Source: Saccharopolyspora hirsuta
GTDB lineage: Bacteria; Actinomycetota; Actinomycetes; Mycobacteriales; Pseudonocardiaceae
DNA length: 64,000 nt
Assembly: GCF_008630535.1 (NCBI RefSeq)
Contig: NZ_VWPH01000005.1
Span: forward strand, 186,001-250,000
Direction of reading: 5' to 3'
Part shown: in pieces, positions 18,527-27,692 of the stretch
Layout of the letters: each line of letters begins with the position of its first letter
How positions within the stretch are numbered: position 1 is the first letter of the stretch
Notes under the pieces: generated by a model
Database searches by the model: none
Told to the model about the DNA's origin: nothing
The model's input: only the letters and a program-made list of their open reading frames with translations
Made by a program: the position numbers and the translations under genes

Positions 18527-19564
18527 GACCACGCGGCCGGCGGACCGGGACACGCAGATCGCCATGTGGTCGTCCGCCGCCCGCGCCCGGTGATCCACCG
18601 CGCCGTCGAGGACCCGGACGTGGCAGGTGCCGCAGAAGCCCTGGCGGCACGAGTAGGACACCTGCGGCAGGACCTCGGTGATGGCTTCCAGCGCCGTGCG
18701 GTCCGCCGGGACCTCGACCGTGCGCCCGGTGCGGGCGAGTTCGACGGTGAACGGCTCGCCGTCGATGATCGGGGGCGCCGAGAACCGTTCCCAGTGCAGC
18801 GAATCCGCCGTGCTGCCGGGCAGGTCCAGCCGCACGCCGGTGATCATCGGGATCGGCCCGCAGCAGTACACCGCGGCCCCGGGCGGGGCGTGCTCGAGCA
18901 GTTCCGCGCCGGAGGCGGGGATGCCGAACTCGGTGTCCGGGCGGACCCACACCCGCTCCGGGTCCAGCTCGGCCAGCTCGTCGAGGAACGGCATCGATTC
19001 CCGCGACCGTCCGGTGTAGACGAACCGCCAGTCCGCGCCGCGCGCGGCCGCCGTGCGCACCATCGGCAGGATCGGCGTGATCCCGATGCCGCCCGCGATG
19101 AACAGGTACCGCTCCGCGGTGATGAACGGGAAGGCGTTGCGGGGCCCGCGGGCGGTGATCCGGCTGCCCGGCCGCAGTTCGTCGTGCACCTCGCGGGAGC
19201 CGCCCGCACCGTCGGCGAGTCGCCGCACCGCCACCCGGTAGTACCGCCGGTCGCCCGGTTCGCCGCACAACGAGTACTGGCGGGTGCGCCCCGACGGCAG
19301 CACGACGTCCAGGTGCGCGCCGGGCTGCCAGGCCGGGAGCAGCCCCTCTCCGACCAGGCGCAGGCTGACCACGTCGTCGGCTTCGGCCCGGACCTCGGCG
19401 ACCTCCAGCGGGATGTCGCGGTCCACCGCCGCGATCGGCGGCCGGTTGCGGCGGCTGTTGCGCTGCAACCACTCCATGCCGGTGGCCATCTTGTCCAGCG
19501 CCCACAGGAAGCGGTCCGGTCCGCGACCGCTGAGCGCCCGGGGCACCGCGCGAGCTCCGGCCAT
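18515..19564 (-). CDS. Flavin- and [2Fe-2S]-containing oxygenase reductase
   Basis: A 349-residue NAD(P)H-dependent electron-transfer protein of the phthalate-dioxygenase-reductase type. After a 40-residue leader, the flavin domain holds RQYSLCGEPGD. The pyridine-nucleotide domain has FIAGGIGITPILPM and VYCCGPIPMI. The C-terminal plant-type ferredoxin domain has the cluster cysteines SYSCRQGFCGTCHVRVL plus AICVS. It would donate electrons to an oxygenase. Its ATG touches the stop of the upstream diiron-like gene (TGATG), so the two are translationally coupled and the diiron-like protein is the obvious partner candidate. Confidence 0.88.
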   Translation of the reverse strand: MAGARAVPRALSGRGPDRFLWALDKMATGMEWLQRNSRRNRPPIAAVDRDIPLEVAEVRAEADDVVSLRLVGEGLLPAWQPGAHLDVVLPSGRTRQYSLCGEPGDRRYYRVAVRRLADGAGGSREVHDELRPGSRITARGPRNAFPFITAERYLFIAGGIGITPILPMVRTAAARGADWRFVYTGRSRESMPFLDELAELDPERVWVRPDTEFGIPASGAELLEHAPPGAAVYCCGPIPMITGVRLDLPGSTADSLHWERFSAPPIIDGEPFTVELARTGRTVEVPADRTALEAITEVLPQVSYSCRQGFCGTCHVRVLDGAVDHRARAADDHMAICVSRSAGRVVLDL

Positions 19565-20445
19565 CAGTGCTCCGCCGCCTGCGCGGCCGGGGACTTGGCC
19601 AGGTAGGCGATCGCCTGGCTCGTCGAGCCGTGCTGGGACGGGTGGTACCCGCGCCGGAAGTAGGACGGGACGGCGCGCAGCATCTGCCAGTAGCTGGGCG
19701 TCAGGCCGAGCCGCCCGGTGCGCAGCATGTCCCGCCAGCGCGGCTTGCGGCGACCGCGCAGCACCGGGTCGGCGGCCATCAGGTAGCGCACGCCGCGCAC
19801 CCACAGCACGGCCAGCACCACCATCGCGATCACCATCGCGTGGCTGCGCCGCAGGTAGCTGCCGTCGACGTGCATGTACAGGTCGAAGGCCACCGAGCGG
19901 TGCTCGACCTCCTCCGCGCCGTGCCAGCGCAGCAGGTCGAGCATGGTCGGGTCGGCACCGGCCGCGTCCAGCCCCTTCGCGTCGAGCACCCACTGGCCGA
20001 GGAACGCCGTGTAGTGCTCGATGGCCGCGATCATCGCCAGCCGCTGCACCAGCCACGACTCGGCGCGGCGACCGCCGTAGGGCCGGTCGCCGAGGACCTT
20101 GCGGAACATCCAGGCGACCTGCTCGACGTAGGGCCGGGTGTCCATGCCGTGCGCGTCGAAGTGGTCCAGCACGCCCTGGTGGGATTCGGCGTGCATCGCC
20201 TCCTGCCCGATGAAGCCGCGCACGTCCTCCAGCAGCTGGTCGTCCCGGATCAGCGGCAGCGCCTGCTTGAAGACCTCGACGAACCAGCGCTCGCCCTCCG
20301 GCAGCACCAGGTGCAGGAAGTTGATCACGTGCGTGGCGAAGGGCTCGCCGGGGATCCAGTGCACCGGCAGCTGCGACCAGTCGAACTCCACGTCGCGGGC
20401 CTGCAGCGCGACGCGGTCCGGCTCACCGGGGTCGATGTGGGACAT
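19564..20445 (-). CDS. Predicted metal-dependent hydrolase (PF10118/COG3687), diiron-like
   Basis: A 293-residue protein of the family annotated as predicted metal-dependent hydrolase. The sequence shows a ferritin-like helical metal site: FIGQEAMHAESHQ (ExxH, about residue 78-90), AAIEHYTAF, and WHGAEEVEHRSVAFDLY (ExxEH, about residue 180). This spacing of Glu and His pairs is what a diiron carboxylate protein would have, so an oxygenase or hydroxylase role is as plausible as hydrolysis. A hydrophobic stretch (VIAMVVLAVLWVRGV) may attach it to the membrane. GAAGGAGGT precedes the ATG. It is sandwiched between an EphD-like gene and a reductase. Confidence 0.78.
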   Translation of the reverse strand: MSHIDPGEPDRVALQARDVEFDWSQLPVHWIPGEPFATHVINFLHLVLPEGERWFVEVFKQALPLIRDDQLLEDVRGFIGQEAMHAESHQGVLDHFDAHGMDTRPYVEQVAWMFRKVLGDRPYGGRRAESWLVQRLAMIAAIEHYTAFLGQWVLDAKGLDAAGADPTMLDLLRWHGAEEVEHRSVAFDLYMHVDGSYLRRSHAMVIAMVVLAVLWVRGVRYLMAADPVLRGRRKPRWRDMLRTGRLGLTPSYWQMLRAVPSYFRRGYHPSQHGSTSQAIAYLAKSPAAQAAEH

Positions 20446-20458
20446 GGTCCGACCTCCT

Positions 20459-22225
20459 TCAGCGGGGTGTCAGCTCGGCCCGGGCCGCGGCGCGCAGCAG
20501 CCCCGGGGTGAGGCGGGAGAGCACCAGCCCGACCTTGGCCTCGGCGGTGACCGGCGCGATCGCGGCGTTGCGGCGGGTGGCGCGCAGGATTTCGGCCGCG
20601 GCGCGCTGCGGGGTGAAGTTGCGCCGCTGGTAGAGCCGCTTGGCCGCCTGCTGCCGCCGCGCCTGCTCGGCGTCGTCGGCACCGGCGAAGCGGGTGCTGG
20701 TGGTGATGCCGGTGTTGACCAGGCCCGGGCACACCGCGGTGACTCCGATGCCGTCGGCAGCCAGCTCCGCGCGCAGGGACTGGCTGAGGGCCAGCACCGC
20801 GGCCTTCGTGGTGCCGTAGGCCGGGAGCAGCTGGGACGGCAGGTACGCGGCGGCCGAGGCGATGTTGACGATCCGCCCGCCCTCGCCCCGGTCGATCATC
20901 TGCCGCGCGAACTGCCGGCAGCCGTGGATGACGCCCCACAGGTTGATGTCGATGACCCGCTCCCAGTCGGCGTCCGAGGTGTCCAGGAACGCCCCCGCGA
21001 GGCCGATCCCGGCGTTGTTGACCACCACGTCGGGTGTGCCCAGCTCGGCGTGCACCTGCTTGGCGAAGCGCTCCACCGCCGCACCGTCGGCGACGTCCAC
21101 GCAGTGGGGCGTCGCACCGGCCCCGGTGCGGGTGATCAGCGCGGCGGTGTTCTCGGCGGCGGCCTCGTCGATGTCGGCGACGACCACGTGGGCGCCTTCG
21201 GCGGCGAACGCCGCTGCGGTCGCCCTGCCGATCCCGCCGCCCGCACCGGTGACGACCACCAGCTGGTCCTGGAAGTCGCGCCGCCCCGGGCGCACGCGGC
21301 TGCGCCGCAGACCGCGCGTCTCGGTGCCGCCCTCGACGTGCTCGACGAGCTCCCCGGCGCACCGGGCGACCAGGTCGGGGCGGCTTCGCGGCAACCAGTG
21401 CCCGCCCGGGACGCGGCGGATCCGCAGGTTGGCCACCCACGGGGCGATCTCGGTCTGCATCGGGGTGGAGACGAACGGGTCGCCCGTGGGCGAGAGCACC
21501 TGGACCGGGATGTCGGTGCGCCGCTCCCCCGGATCGCCCAGGCGTTCGCGCATGTTCGCCCGGTACAGCGCCAGTCCTCGCACGCCGTCGGACACCGCAG
21601 GGCGCGTCGGGTTCTGGGCGGTGCGCGGGTCCAGGCGCTCCAGCGTGCTGATCAGCCGCCCCATCACCCCGGTCCGCCAGGCCAGCTCCGGCAGCGCGGG
21701 GAGCTGGAAGAAGCCGATGTAGCCGGAGAAGATCAGCTGGTTGACCAGCTTGCGCAGCGACCGCGGGGTCGGGTGCCGCAGCTTCTCGCGCATCCACCGC
21801 CCCGCGTGGTCCAGGCACGGCCCGGAGATCGAGGTGAACGAGGCGAACCGGTGCGCCAGCCGCGGCTCGGTCACCGCGTGCCACGCCTGGATCGAGCCCC
21901 AGTCGTGCGCCAGCAGGTGCACCGGCCGGTCCGGGCTGACCAGGTCCGCGACCCGGCCGAGGTCGTCGGCGAGCTGGTCCAGCAGGTAGGCCTCGGTGCG
22001 GCGCGGCTTGTCGGACTCCCCCGCACCGCGCACGTCGTAGGTGACCACCCGGAAGCGCCCGGCGAGCGCGGCGACCACCCCGTCCCAGATCGACTGGTCA
22101 TCGGGATAGCCGTGCACCGCCAGCACGGTCGGGGCCGCCGGATCGCCGTGCTCGCGCACGGCCAACCGCAGTCCGTCGCTGGTGTCGAGCCATCTGCCGG
22201 TGTCCGGTTCCCGAGTGCGAGCCAT
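20459..22225 (-). CDS. EphD-like fusion: alpha/beta (epoxide) hydrolase plus SDR
   Basis: A 588-residue two-domain protein. Residues 1-290 form an epoxide-hydrolase-type alpha/beta hydrolase: LAVHGYPDDQSIWD, the nucleophile motif LLAHDWGSIQAW with Asp in place of Ser, and the C-terminal His in VPGGHWLPRS. Residues 300-588 form a short-chain dehydrogenase: VTGAGGGIGRA, NNAGIG, and the catalytic YGTTK following SAAAYLPS. Length and order match mycobacterial EphD, which acts on oxidised long-chain (mycolic) acids; that function is inferred only. The ATG at 22225 has a weak Shine-Dalgarno. It is the first gene of a three-gene operon with the diiron-like and reductase genes. Confidence 0.88.
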   Translation of the reverse strand: MARTREPDTGRWLDTSDGLRLAVREHGDPAAPTVLAVHGYPDDQSIWDGVVAALAGRFRVVTYDVRGAGESDKPRRTEAYLLDQLADDLGRVADLVSPDRPVHLLAHDWGSIQAWHAVTEPRLAHRFASFTSISGPCLDHAGRWMREKLRHPTPRSLRKLVNQLIFSGYIGFFQLPALPELAWRTGVMGRLISTLERLDPRTAQNPTRPAVSDGVRGLALYRANMRERLGDPGERRTDIPVQVLSPTGDPFVSTPMQTEIAPWVANLRIRRVPGGHWLPRSRPDLVARCAGELVEHVEGGTETRGLRRSRVRPGRRDFQDQLVVVTGAGGGIGRATAAAFAAEGAHVVVADIDEAAAENTAALITRTGAGATPHCVDVADGAAVERFAKQVHAELGTPDVVVNNAGIGLAGAFLDTSDADWERVIDINLWGVIHGCRQFARQMIDRGEGGRIVNIASAAAYLPSQLLPAYGTTKAAVLALSQSLRAELAADGIGVTAVCPGLVNTGITTSTRFAGADDAEQARRQQAAKRLYQRRNFTPQRAAAEILRATRRNAAIAPVTAEAKVGLVLSRLTPGLLRAAARAELTPR

Positions 22226-22242
22226 ACCCCGGAGCGTACCGA

Positions 22243-22263
22243 CATTGTCAACATTCATTGTCA
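22243..22263. repeat. Direct repeat CATTGTCA in the ephD-like/selA intergenic region
   Basis: CATTGTCA occurs at 22243-22250 and again at 22256-22263, a 13-base period, in the 100-base divergent region. In the leftward sense it reads TGACAATG twice, 18 and 31 bases upstream of the fusion gene's ATG. It may be a regulator site for the leftward operon. Confidence 0.45.
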
Positions 22264-22312
22264 CAGTCGGCGTTGGTTCCAATTTGGACCGCCGCCCGGC
22301 GCGGGAGCGCCC

Positions 22313-22318
22313 TATAGT
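22313..22318 (+). promoter_or_regulatory. -10 element suggesting leaderless selA mRNA
   Basis: TATAGT lies 7 bases upstream of the selA ATG and there is no Shine-Dalgarno sequence between them. Transcription would start at or next to the ATG, giving a leaderless transcript. The -35 match is poor. Confidence 0.4.
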
Positions 22319-22325
22319 GCGGGCC

Positions 22326-23615
22326 ATGGCCGACCCGCGGCAGCGCGTGCCCGGCACCGACCGGGTGCTGGCCCACCCGGAGGTGGCCGCCGCAGCTGAC
22401 CGCCTCGGCCACCGGTTGGTCAAGCAGGCCGTGCACACCGCGCAGCGCCGCGCCCGCGACGGCGAGATCCCGACCTCCGAGGTCGTCGCGGAAACCCTCG
22501 CCGCACTCCCGGATTCGGCGTCGAGCAGCCGACCGGTGCTCAACGCGACCGGCGTCCTGCTGCACACCAACCTCGGCCGGGCCCCGCTCTCGCGCGCAGC
22601 CGTCGACGCGCTCGGGCGGGCCGCCGGGACCACCGACGTCGAGCTCGACCTGAGCACCGGTCGCCGCGGACCGCGCGGCGCCGCGACACTGGCCGCGCTG
22701 CTCTCGGCCGTGCCCCGGGCTGAAGCCGCCCACGTGGTCAACAACGGTGCCGCGGCGCTCGCGCTGGCCGCCACCGCGCTCGCGCAGGGGCGCGAGATCG
22801 TGCTGGCGCGCGGGGAGATGGTCGAGATCGGCGACGGTTTCCGGCTGCCCGAACTGCTCACCGCGACCGGCGCGCGACTGCGGGAGATCGGCACCACCAA
22901 CCGGGTCCGGCTCGACGACTACCGGGCGGCCGTGGGCGCGGACACCGGGTTCGTCCTCAAGGTCCACCCGTCCAACTTCGTGATCAGCGGTTTCACCTCG
23001 GCGGTTCCGGTCGCCGCGCTGCGTGGCATCGGCGTGCCGGTGGTGGTCGACATCGGCTCCGGCCTGCTGCACCGGCACCCGGTGCTCCCCGACGAGCCCG
23101 ACGCCACGAGCGCCCTGGCCGACGGCGCCGACCTGGTCCTGGCCAGCGGTGACAAGCTGCTCGGCGGCCCGCAGGCGGGACTGCTGCTGGGGCGGGCGGA
23201 GATCGTCCAGCAGCTGCGCCACCACCCGCTCGCGCGGGCGCTGCGCGTCGACAAGCTCACCCTCGCCGCGCTGGAAGCGACGCTTCGCGGCCCGCGCACG
23301 CCGGTCGAACAAGCGCTGCGCCGGGATCAGCGGAGCTTGCTGCTCCGCGCCGAGCGTTTGGCCGAAGCGTTCAGGGCAGCGGGGATTCCCGCCTCCGCCG
23401 AGCGCAGCGAAGCGACCGTCGGCGGTGGTGGCGCACCGGGCGTCACGTTGCCCAGCGCGGCGGTCGTGCTGCCCGAACGCTTCGCGGACCTGCTGCGCGG
23501 CGGGGCGACACCGGTGCTCGGCTGCGTCGCGCACGACCGGTGCCTGCTCGACCTCGCCGCGGTCCCGCCCGAAGACGACGACGAGCTGCGACGTGCGGTG
23601 CTGGCTGTCGCCTGA
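22326..23615 (+). CDS. selA: L-seryl-tRNA(Sec) selenium transferase
   Basis: A 429-residue PLP enzyme that converts Ser-tRNA(Sec) to Sec-tRNA(Sec) using selenophosphate. NATGVLLHTNLGRAPLS is the conserved N-terminal motif, VVDIGSGLL holds the PLP-pocket aspartate, and the Schiff-base lysine is in LASGDKLLGGPQAG. Length is slightly below E. coli SelA (463). It lies 73 bases upstream of selB and serves the selenocysteine codon in fdhA about 6 kb away. No selD or tRNA-Sec gene was found in the window. Confidence 0.95.
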   Translation: MADPRQRVPGTDRVLAHPEVAAAADRLGHRLVKQAVHTAQRRARDGEIPTSEVVAETLAALPDSASSSRPVLNATGVLLHTNLGRAPLSRAAVDALGRAAGTTDVELDLSTGRRGPRGAATLAALLSAVPRAEAAHVVNNGAAALALAATALAQGREIVLARGEMVEIGDGFRLPELLTATGARLREIGTTNRVRLDDYRAAVGADTGFVLKVHPSNFVISGFTSAVPVAALRGIGVPVVVDIGSGLLHRHPVLPDEPDATSALADGADLVLASGDKLLGGPQAGLLLGRAEIVQQLRHHPLARALRVDKLTLAALEATLRGPRTPVEQALRRDQRSLLLRAERLAEAFRAAGIPASAERSEATVGGGGAPGVTLPSAAVVLPERFADLLRGGATPVLGCVAHDRCLLDLAAVPPEDDDELRRAVLAVA

Positions 23616-23688
23616 GGGCGGTGCGTTGGCGGAGCCGGGCCGGGCGTGGCGTAGTGGTCGTACCAGGCCGCGAACGAGGCAGGCACCG

Positions 23689-25434
23689 ATGCACGTCATC
23701 GCCACCGCCGGGCACGTCGACCACGGCAAGTCCACGCTGGTCCGCCAGCTCACCGGGACCGACCCGGACCGGTGGGCGGAGGAGCGGCGCCGCGGGCTGA
23801 CCATCGACCTCGGTTTCGCCTGGACCCGGCTCGCCGACGGCTGCACCACCGCCTTCGTGGACGTGCCCGGGCACGAGCGGTTCGTGCCGAACATGCTGGC
23901 CGGGGTCGGTCCGGTGCCCGCGGTGCTGTTCGTCGTCGCCGCCGACGAGGGCTGGATGCCGCAATCCGACGAGCACCTCGACGCCTTGAACGCGCTCGGG
24001 GTGCGGCACGGGGTGCTCGCGGTGACCCGATGCGACCTGGCCGACCCCCGCGCGGCGAGCGAGCAGGCCGCGGACCACCTCGCCGGTACGACGCTCGCCG
24101 GAATCCCCTGCGTGCCGGTCAGCGGCGCGACCGGTGCGGGGCTCGATGCCCTGCGGACCGAGCTCGACTCGCTGGTCCACCGGCTCCCGGCGGCCGACCG
24201 CGACGCCGATGTGCGCCTGTGGATCGACCGGGTGTTCACCGTCCGGGGCGCGGGCACCGTCGTGACCGGCACGCTCACCGCGGGAACCCTGCACGTCGGC
24301 GACCACCTCCAGCTGCACCCCGCCGGGATCACCTGCGCCGTTCGCGGCCTGCAAGCCCTCGGCTCACCCGAACCGCAGGTCGGTGCGGTGGCCCGGGTGG
24401 CGGTGAACCTCCGCGGCGTCGACTGCGGCCAAGCCCGGCGCGGCGACGCACTGCTGACCCCGGGCCGCTGGCTGAGCACCGAGGTCTTCGACGTCCGCAT
24501 CCGCCCAACGCCGACGACCTGGCCCGCGGAACTCATGCTGCATATCGGCTCTGCTGCCGCTCCGGTTCGGGTCCGGCCACTCGGACCCGACCACGCGCGG
24601 CTGACCTCGAACGTCCCGCTGCCGCTGCGCATCGGTGACCGGGCGTTGCTGCGCGATCCCGGTGGGCACCGGATCCACGGCGGCGTGGACGTTCTCGACG
24701 TGCGCCCACCGCCGTTGACCAGGCGTGGAGCCGCGAGGGCCCGCGCTGCCGAACTGGCCGCCATGGACAGCTCCCCCGACGGCGTCGCCGAGCTGCGTCG
24801 ACGACGCGTGGTCCGCGCCGAGGAACTGCGTGCGATGGGGGCTCCCCCGCCCAGGACGGGTCGGTGGTTGATCTCCGAGGATCACCGAGCCGCACTCGCC
24901 GCCCGGCTGGCCGAACTGCTCGCCCAGCACCGGCGGGATGATCCGCTGGCCGACGGGATGCCCGCGGAGGCCGCTCGCCGCGCCTTGGACCTGCCCGATC
25001 CGGCGCTGCTGGCGGAGGTCGCCGACACCGCCGGAATCGCCCTGCGAGCCGGGCGGCTGCACGACGAGCGCCCCGACCTGCCCGACCACGTCCGGCGCGG
25101 GGTGTCCGCCGTCCGCGAGGCGCTGCTCGACCACCCGTTCCAAGCACCGACTGCCGACGAGCTCTCCGCCTTGGGGCTCGGGGACCGGGAGCTGGCAGCG
25201 GCCGCACGCGTCGGCGCGCTGCTGCGTGTCGCTCCCGGTCTGGTGCTGCTGCCCGACGCCGAGCAGGTGGCCGTGGACCGGCTCGACGCGCTGCCCGAAC
25301 CGTTCACGCTCAGCCAGGCGAAGCGAGCGCTGGACACCACGCGGCGCGTCGCGGTGCCGCTGCTCGAACTGCTCGCGCGCCGGGGTCGGACGCGGCGGCT
25401 TCCCGACGGCACGCACCGCGTTGTTTCCCGGTGA
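23689..25434 (+). CDS. selB: Selenocysteine-specific elongation factor SelB
   Basis: A 581-residue translation GTPase that binds Sec-tRNA and the SECIS hairpin. G1 is GHVDHGKST, G2 lies in ERRRGLTIDLGFAW, G3 is VDVPGHERFVPNML, and the G4 position reads VTRCDL (N replaced by R, as in SelB). Two beta-barrel domains follow to about residue 330, then a C-terminal winged-helix region (about 340-581) that would contact SECIS RNA. The ATG at 23689 has AGGCAGG nearby. It forms an operon with selA. Confidence 0.95.
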   Translation: MHVIATAGHVDHGKSTLVRQLTGTDPDRWAEERRRGLTIDLGFAWTRLADGCTTAFVDVPGHERFVPNMLAGVGPVPAVLFVVAADEGWMPQSDEHLDALNALGVRHGVLAVTRCDLADPRAASEQAADHLAGTTLAGIPCVPVSGATGAGLDALRTELDSLVHRLPAADRDADVRLWIDRVFTVRGAGTVVTGTLTAGTLHVGDHLQLHPAGITCAVRGLQALGSPEPQVGAVARVAVNLRGVDCGQARRGDALLTPGRWLSTEVFDVRIRPTPTTWPAELMLHIGSAAAPVRVRPLGPDHARLTSNVPLPLRIGDRALLRDPGGHRIHGGVDVLDVRPPPLTRRGAARARAAELAAMDSSPDGVAELRRRRVVRAEELRAMGAPPPRTGRWLISEDHRAALAARLAELLAQHRRDDPLADGMPAEAARRALDLPDPALLAEVADTAGIALRAGRLHDERPDLPDHVRRGVSAVREALLDHPFQAPTADELSALGLGDRELAAAARVGALLRVAPGLVLLPDAEQVAVDRLDALPEPFTLSQAKRALDTTRRVAVPLLELLARRGRTRRLPDGTHRVVSR

Positions 25435-25534
25435 CCGGTGCAGGAAACTCCGGGGACAGCCCGGGGCGAGTTCTGCGATCTTGCCGCCGCGACCGCATCG
25501 TGGACGGCGGGGCGCCGGGCGATGGGAGGCTGCC

Positions 25535-26497
25535 ATGCCGCGCAAGATCTGGACCGGCTCGATCAACTTCGGCCTGGTGACCATCCCGGTCGGCCTCTAC
25601 GCCGCGACCGAGGACCACACCGTGCAGTTCCACCAGTACGAGCGCGGCACCACCGACCGCATCCGGTACAAGCGGGTCAACGAGCGCACCGGCGAGGAGG
25701 TCGGCTACAACGACATCGTCAAGGGGCGCGAGTACGGCGGCGGGGTCATCACCGTCGAGCAGTCCGAACTGGACGAGATCGCCCCCGGCCGCTCCCGCAC
25801 CATCGACATCACCACCTTCGTCGACCTCGCCGAGATCGACCCGGTGCACTTCCAGAAGACCTACTGGCTGGCCCCGAACAGCAAGGAGCACTTCCGCCCG
25901 TACAACCTGCTGCGGCGGGCCATGCAGGACACCGGACGGGCGGGCATCGCGACGTTCGTGCTGCGCGGCAAGCAGTACCTGACCGCGGTGCGCGCCGACA
26001 CCGACGTGCTGGCGCTGAACACGCTGTACTTCGCCGACGAGATCCGCGATCCCGCCGACCTCGTCGGCGACCAGCCCGAGCAGTCCGGTCCGTCGGCCAA
26101 GGAACTGCAGATGGCCACCACCATCATCGAGTCGATGAGCGGACCGTGGGAGCCCGAGGAGTACGAGGACACCTACACCGCGAAGGTCGAGGAGCTGCTC
26201 GCGGAGAAGGCCCACGGCGGTGAGATCACCGCCGCCGAGGCCCCGCCGAAACCCACCGACGTCATCGACCTCACCGAGGCGCTGCGGCGCAGCGTCGACG
26301 AGGCGCGCAAGGGCCGTGCGCCGCGCCGGGAGGAGGACCTCTCCGAGCTCAGCAAGGCCGAGCTGGACGACCGCGCGAAGGAGCTCGGGATCAAGGGCCG
26401 CTCCAAGATGAAGCGCGCCGAGCTGGAGCAGGCGGTCGCCGATGCCAGCGAGAAGCCCACCGGCACCGGCGGTCGCCGTTCCCGCAAGGCCTCCTGA
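25535..26497 (+). CDS. ku: Non-homologous end-joining protein Ku
   Basis: A 320-residue bacterial Ku homodimer subunit that binds double-strand DNA ends and recruits LigD. It opens with the canonical MPRKIWTGSINFGLVTIPVG, and the ring core extends to about residue 250. The C-terminus contains a SAP-like helix pair (SELSKAELDDRAKELGIKG, about 270-290) and a basic tail (GGRRSRKAS), both of the kind that aid DNA binding. GGGAGG precedes the ATG. It is a monocistronic gene between selB and the convergent paa operon. No ligD is in the window. Confidence 0.96.
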   Translation: MPRKIWTGSINFGLVTIPVGLYAATEDHTVQFHQYERGTTDRIRYKRVNERTGEEVGYNDIVKGREYGGGVITVEQSELDEIAPGRSRTIDITTFVDLAEIDPVHFQKTYWLAPNSKEHFRPYNLLRRAMQDTGRAGIATFVLRGKQYLTAVRADTDVLALNTLYFADEIRDPADLVGDQPEQSGPSAKELQMATTIIESMSGPWEPEEYEDTYTAKVEELLAEKAHGGEITAAEAPPKPTDVIDLTEALRRSVDEARKGRAPRREEDLSELSKAELDDRAKELGIKGRSKMKRAELEQAVADASEKPTGTGGRRSRKAS

Positions 26498-26581
26498 GCC
26501 CGGATCGTCGTGCGTGCGGTGACGACCGCGTATCGGCACATGCCCGGTCCCGGAATTCCGCGCGCTGAACGAGTTCGCCGC

Positions 26582-27691
26582 TCAGGCGTCGAAGTCGATC
26601 GTCACCTCGTCGGTGGCCGGCAGGGACTGGCAGGTGAGCACGAAGCCCTGGTCCAGTTCGGAGTCCTCCAGCGCGAAGTTGCGGCGCATCCGGACCTCGC
26701 CGCAGGTGACCTTGGCCCGGCAGGTGCCGCAGACCCCGCCCTTGCAGGCGAACGGCAGGTCCGGGCGGACCCGCTGGGCCGCGTCCAGGACCGGGACGTC
26801 GCGGGGCAGCGTCATCGGGGTCGTGCGGCCGTCGAGCACCACGGTCACCTCGCTGGTGGGACCTTCGACGGCCGGGTCCTCGTGGTGCGCCGGTTCCGGT
26901 GGGGAGTCCTCGACGTAGAACAGCTCCTGGTGGATGCGCTCACCGGACACGCCGCTGTCCCGCAGCACGTCCCGGGCGTCGGTCACCATCCCGTACGGCC
27001 CGCACAGCCACCACTGGTCCACCGCCCCGGCATCCACCACGGTGGACAGCAGCGACCGGATCTTGGCCGCGTCCAGCCTGCCGGTGAACAGGTCGGACTC
27101 GCGTGGTTCCCGGGACAGGACGTGCACCAGCTCCAGCCGGCTCGGATAGCGGTCCTTCAGATCGGCCAGCTCGTCGGAGAACATCACCGTGCCGCTGCGG
27201 CGGTTGCCGTACAGCAGGGTGACGGTCGCGTCGGTCTCGCGCAGCACGGTCGCCGCGATCGAGAGCACCGGCGTGATCCCCGATCCCGCCGCGATGCACA
27301 CGTGCCGCTCGTGCGCGGTCAGGTCCGGGGTGAAACCGCCGGTGGGCGGCAGCACCTCGACCTGGTCGCCGGGCCGGACCTCCCGCACCAGCCAGTTGGA
27401 GAACAGCCCTCCCGCGACCTGGCGCACCCCGATCCGCAGGGCGGCTCCGCGCGGCGCGCAGATCGAGTACGACCGGCGCTCCTCGCGGCCGTCCACGTGG
27501 CGGCGCAGCGTCAGCGACTGCCCGGGCCGGAAGTCGAACTCATCGGCCAGTTCCGGGGGGACGTCGAAGCTCACCGCGACCGCGTCCTCGCACAGCCGCT
27601 CCACGCTGCTGACGCGCAGCGCGTGGAACTCGGTGCGACGGCGGCGGCCCGCGGCCGGGGCGGGGGCGTCGACGGGGGCGGGAGGGACCAC
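26582..27691 (-). CDS. paaE: Phenylacetyl-CoA epoxidase reductase subunit PaaE
   Basis: A 369-residue NADPH-dependent reductase for the PaaABCE multicomponent epoxidase. The flavin domain has RSYSICAPRG. The NAD(P)-binding domain has IAAGSGITPVLSI and WWLCGPYGMV. The C-terminal ferredoxin domain has cluster cysteines in FACKGGVCGTCRAKVTCGEV and VLTCQSLP. The GTG at 27691 lies one base after the paaD stop, with AAGGAG inside paaD. It is the last gene of the leftward paaZABCDE operon and converges on ku. Confidence 0.95.
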   Translation of the reverse strand: MVPPAPVDAPAPAAGRRRRTEFHALRVSSVERLCEDAVAVSFDVPPELADEFDFRPGQSLTLRRHVDGREERRSYSICAPRGAALRIGVRQVAGGLFSNWLVREVRPGDQVEVLPPTGGFTPDLTAHERHVCIAAGSGITPVLSIAATVLRETDATVTLLYGNRRSGTVMFSDELADLKDRYPSRLELVHVLSREPRESDLFTGRLDAAKIRSLLSTVVDAGAVDQWWLCGPYGMVTDARDVLRDSGVSGERIHQELFYVEDSPPEPAHHEDPAVEGPTSEVTVVLDGRTTPMTLPRDVPVLDAAQRVRPDLPFACKGGVCGTCRAKVTCGEVRMRRNFALEDSELDQGFVLTCQSLPATDEVTIDFDA

Positions 27692-27692
27692 G

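Noticed and set aside
23616..23688. tRNA-Sec gene between selA and selB
   Set aside because: The 73 bases show no acceptor-stem pairing, no UCA anticodon loop and no T-loop GGTTCGAATCC-type sequence.
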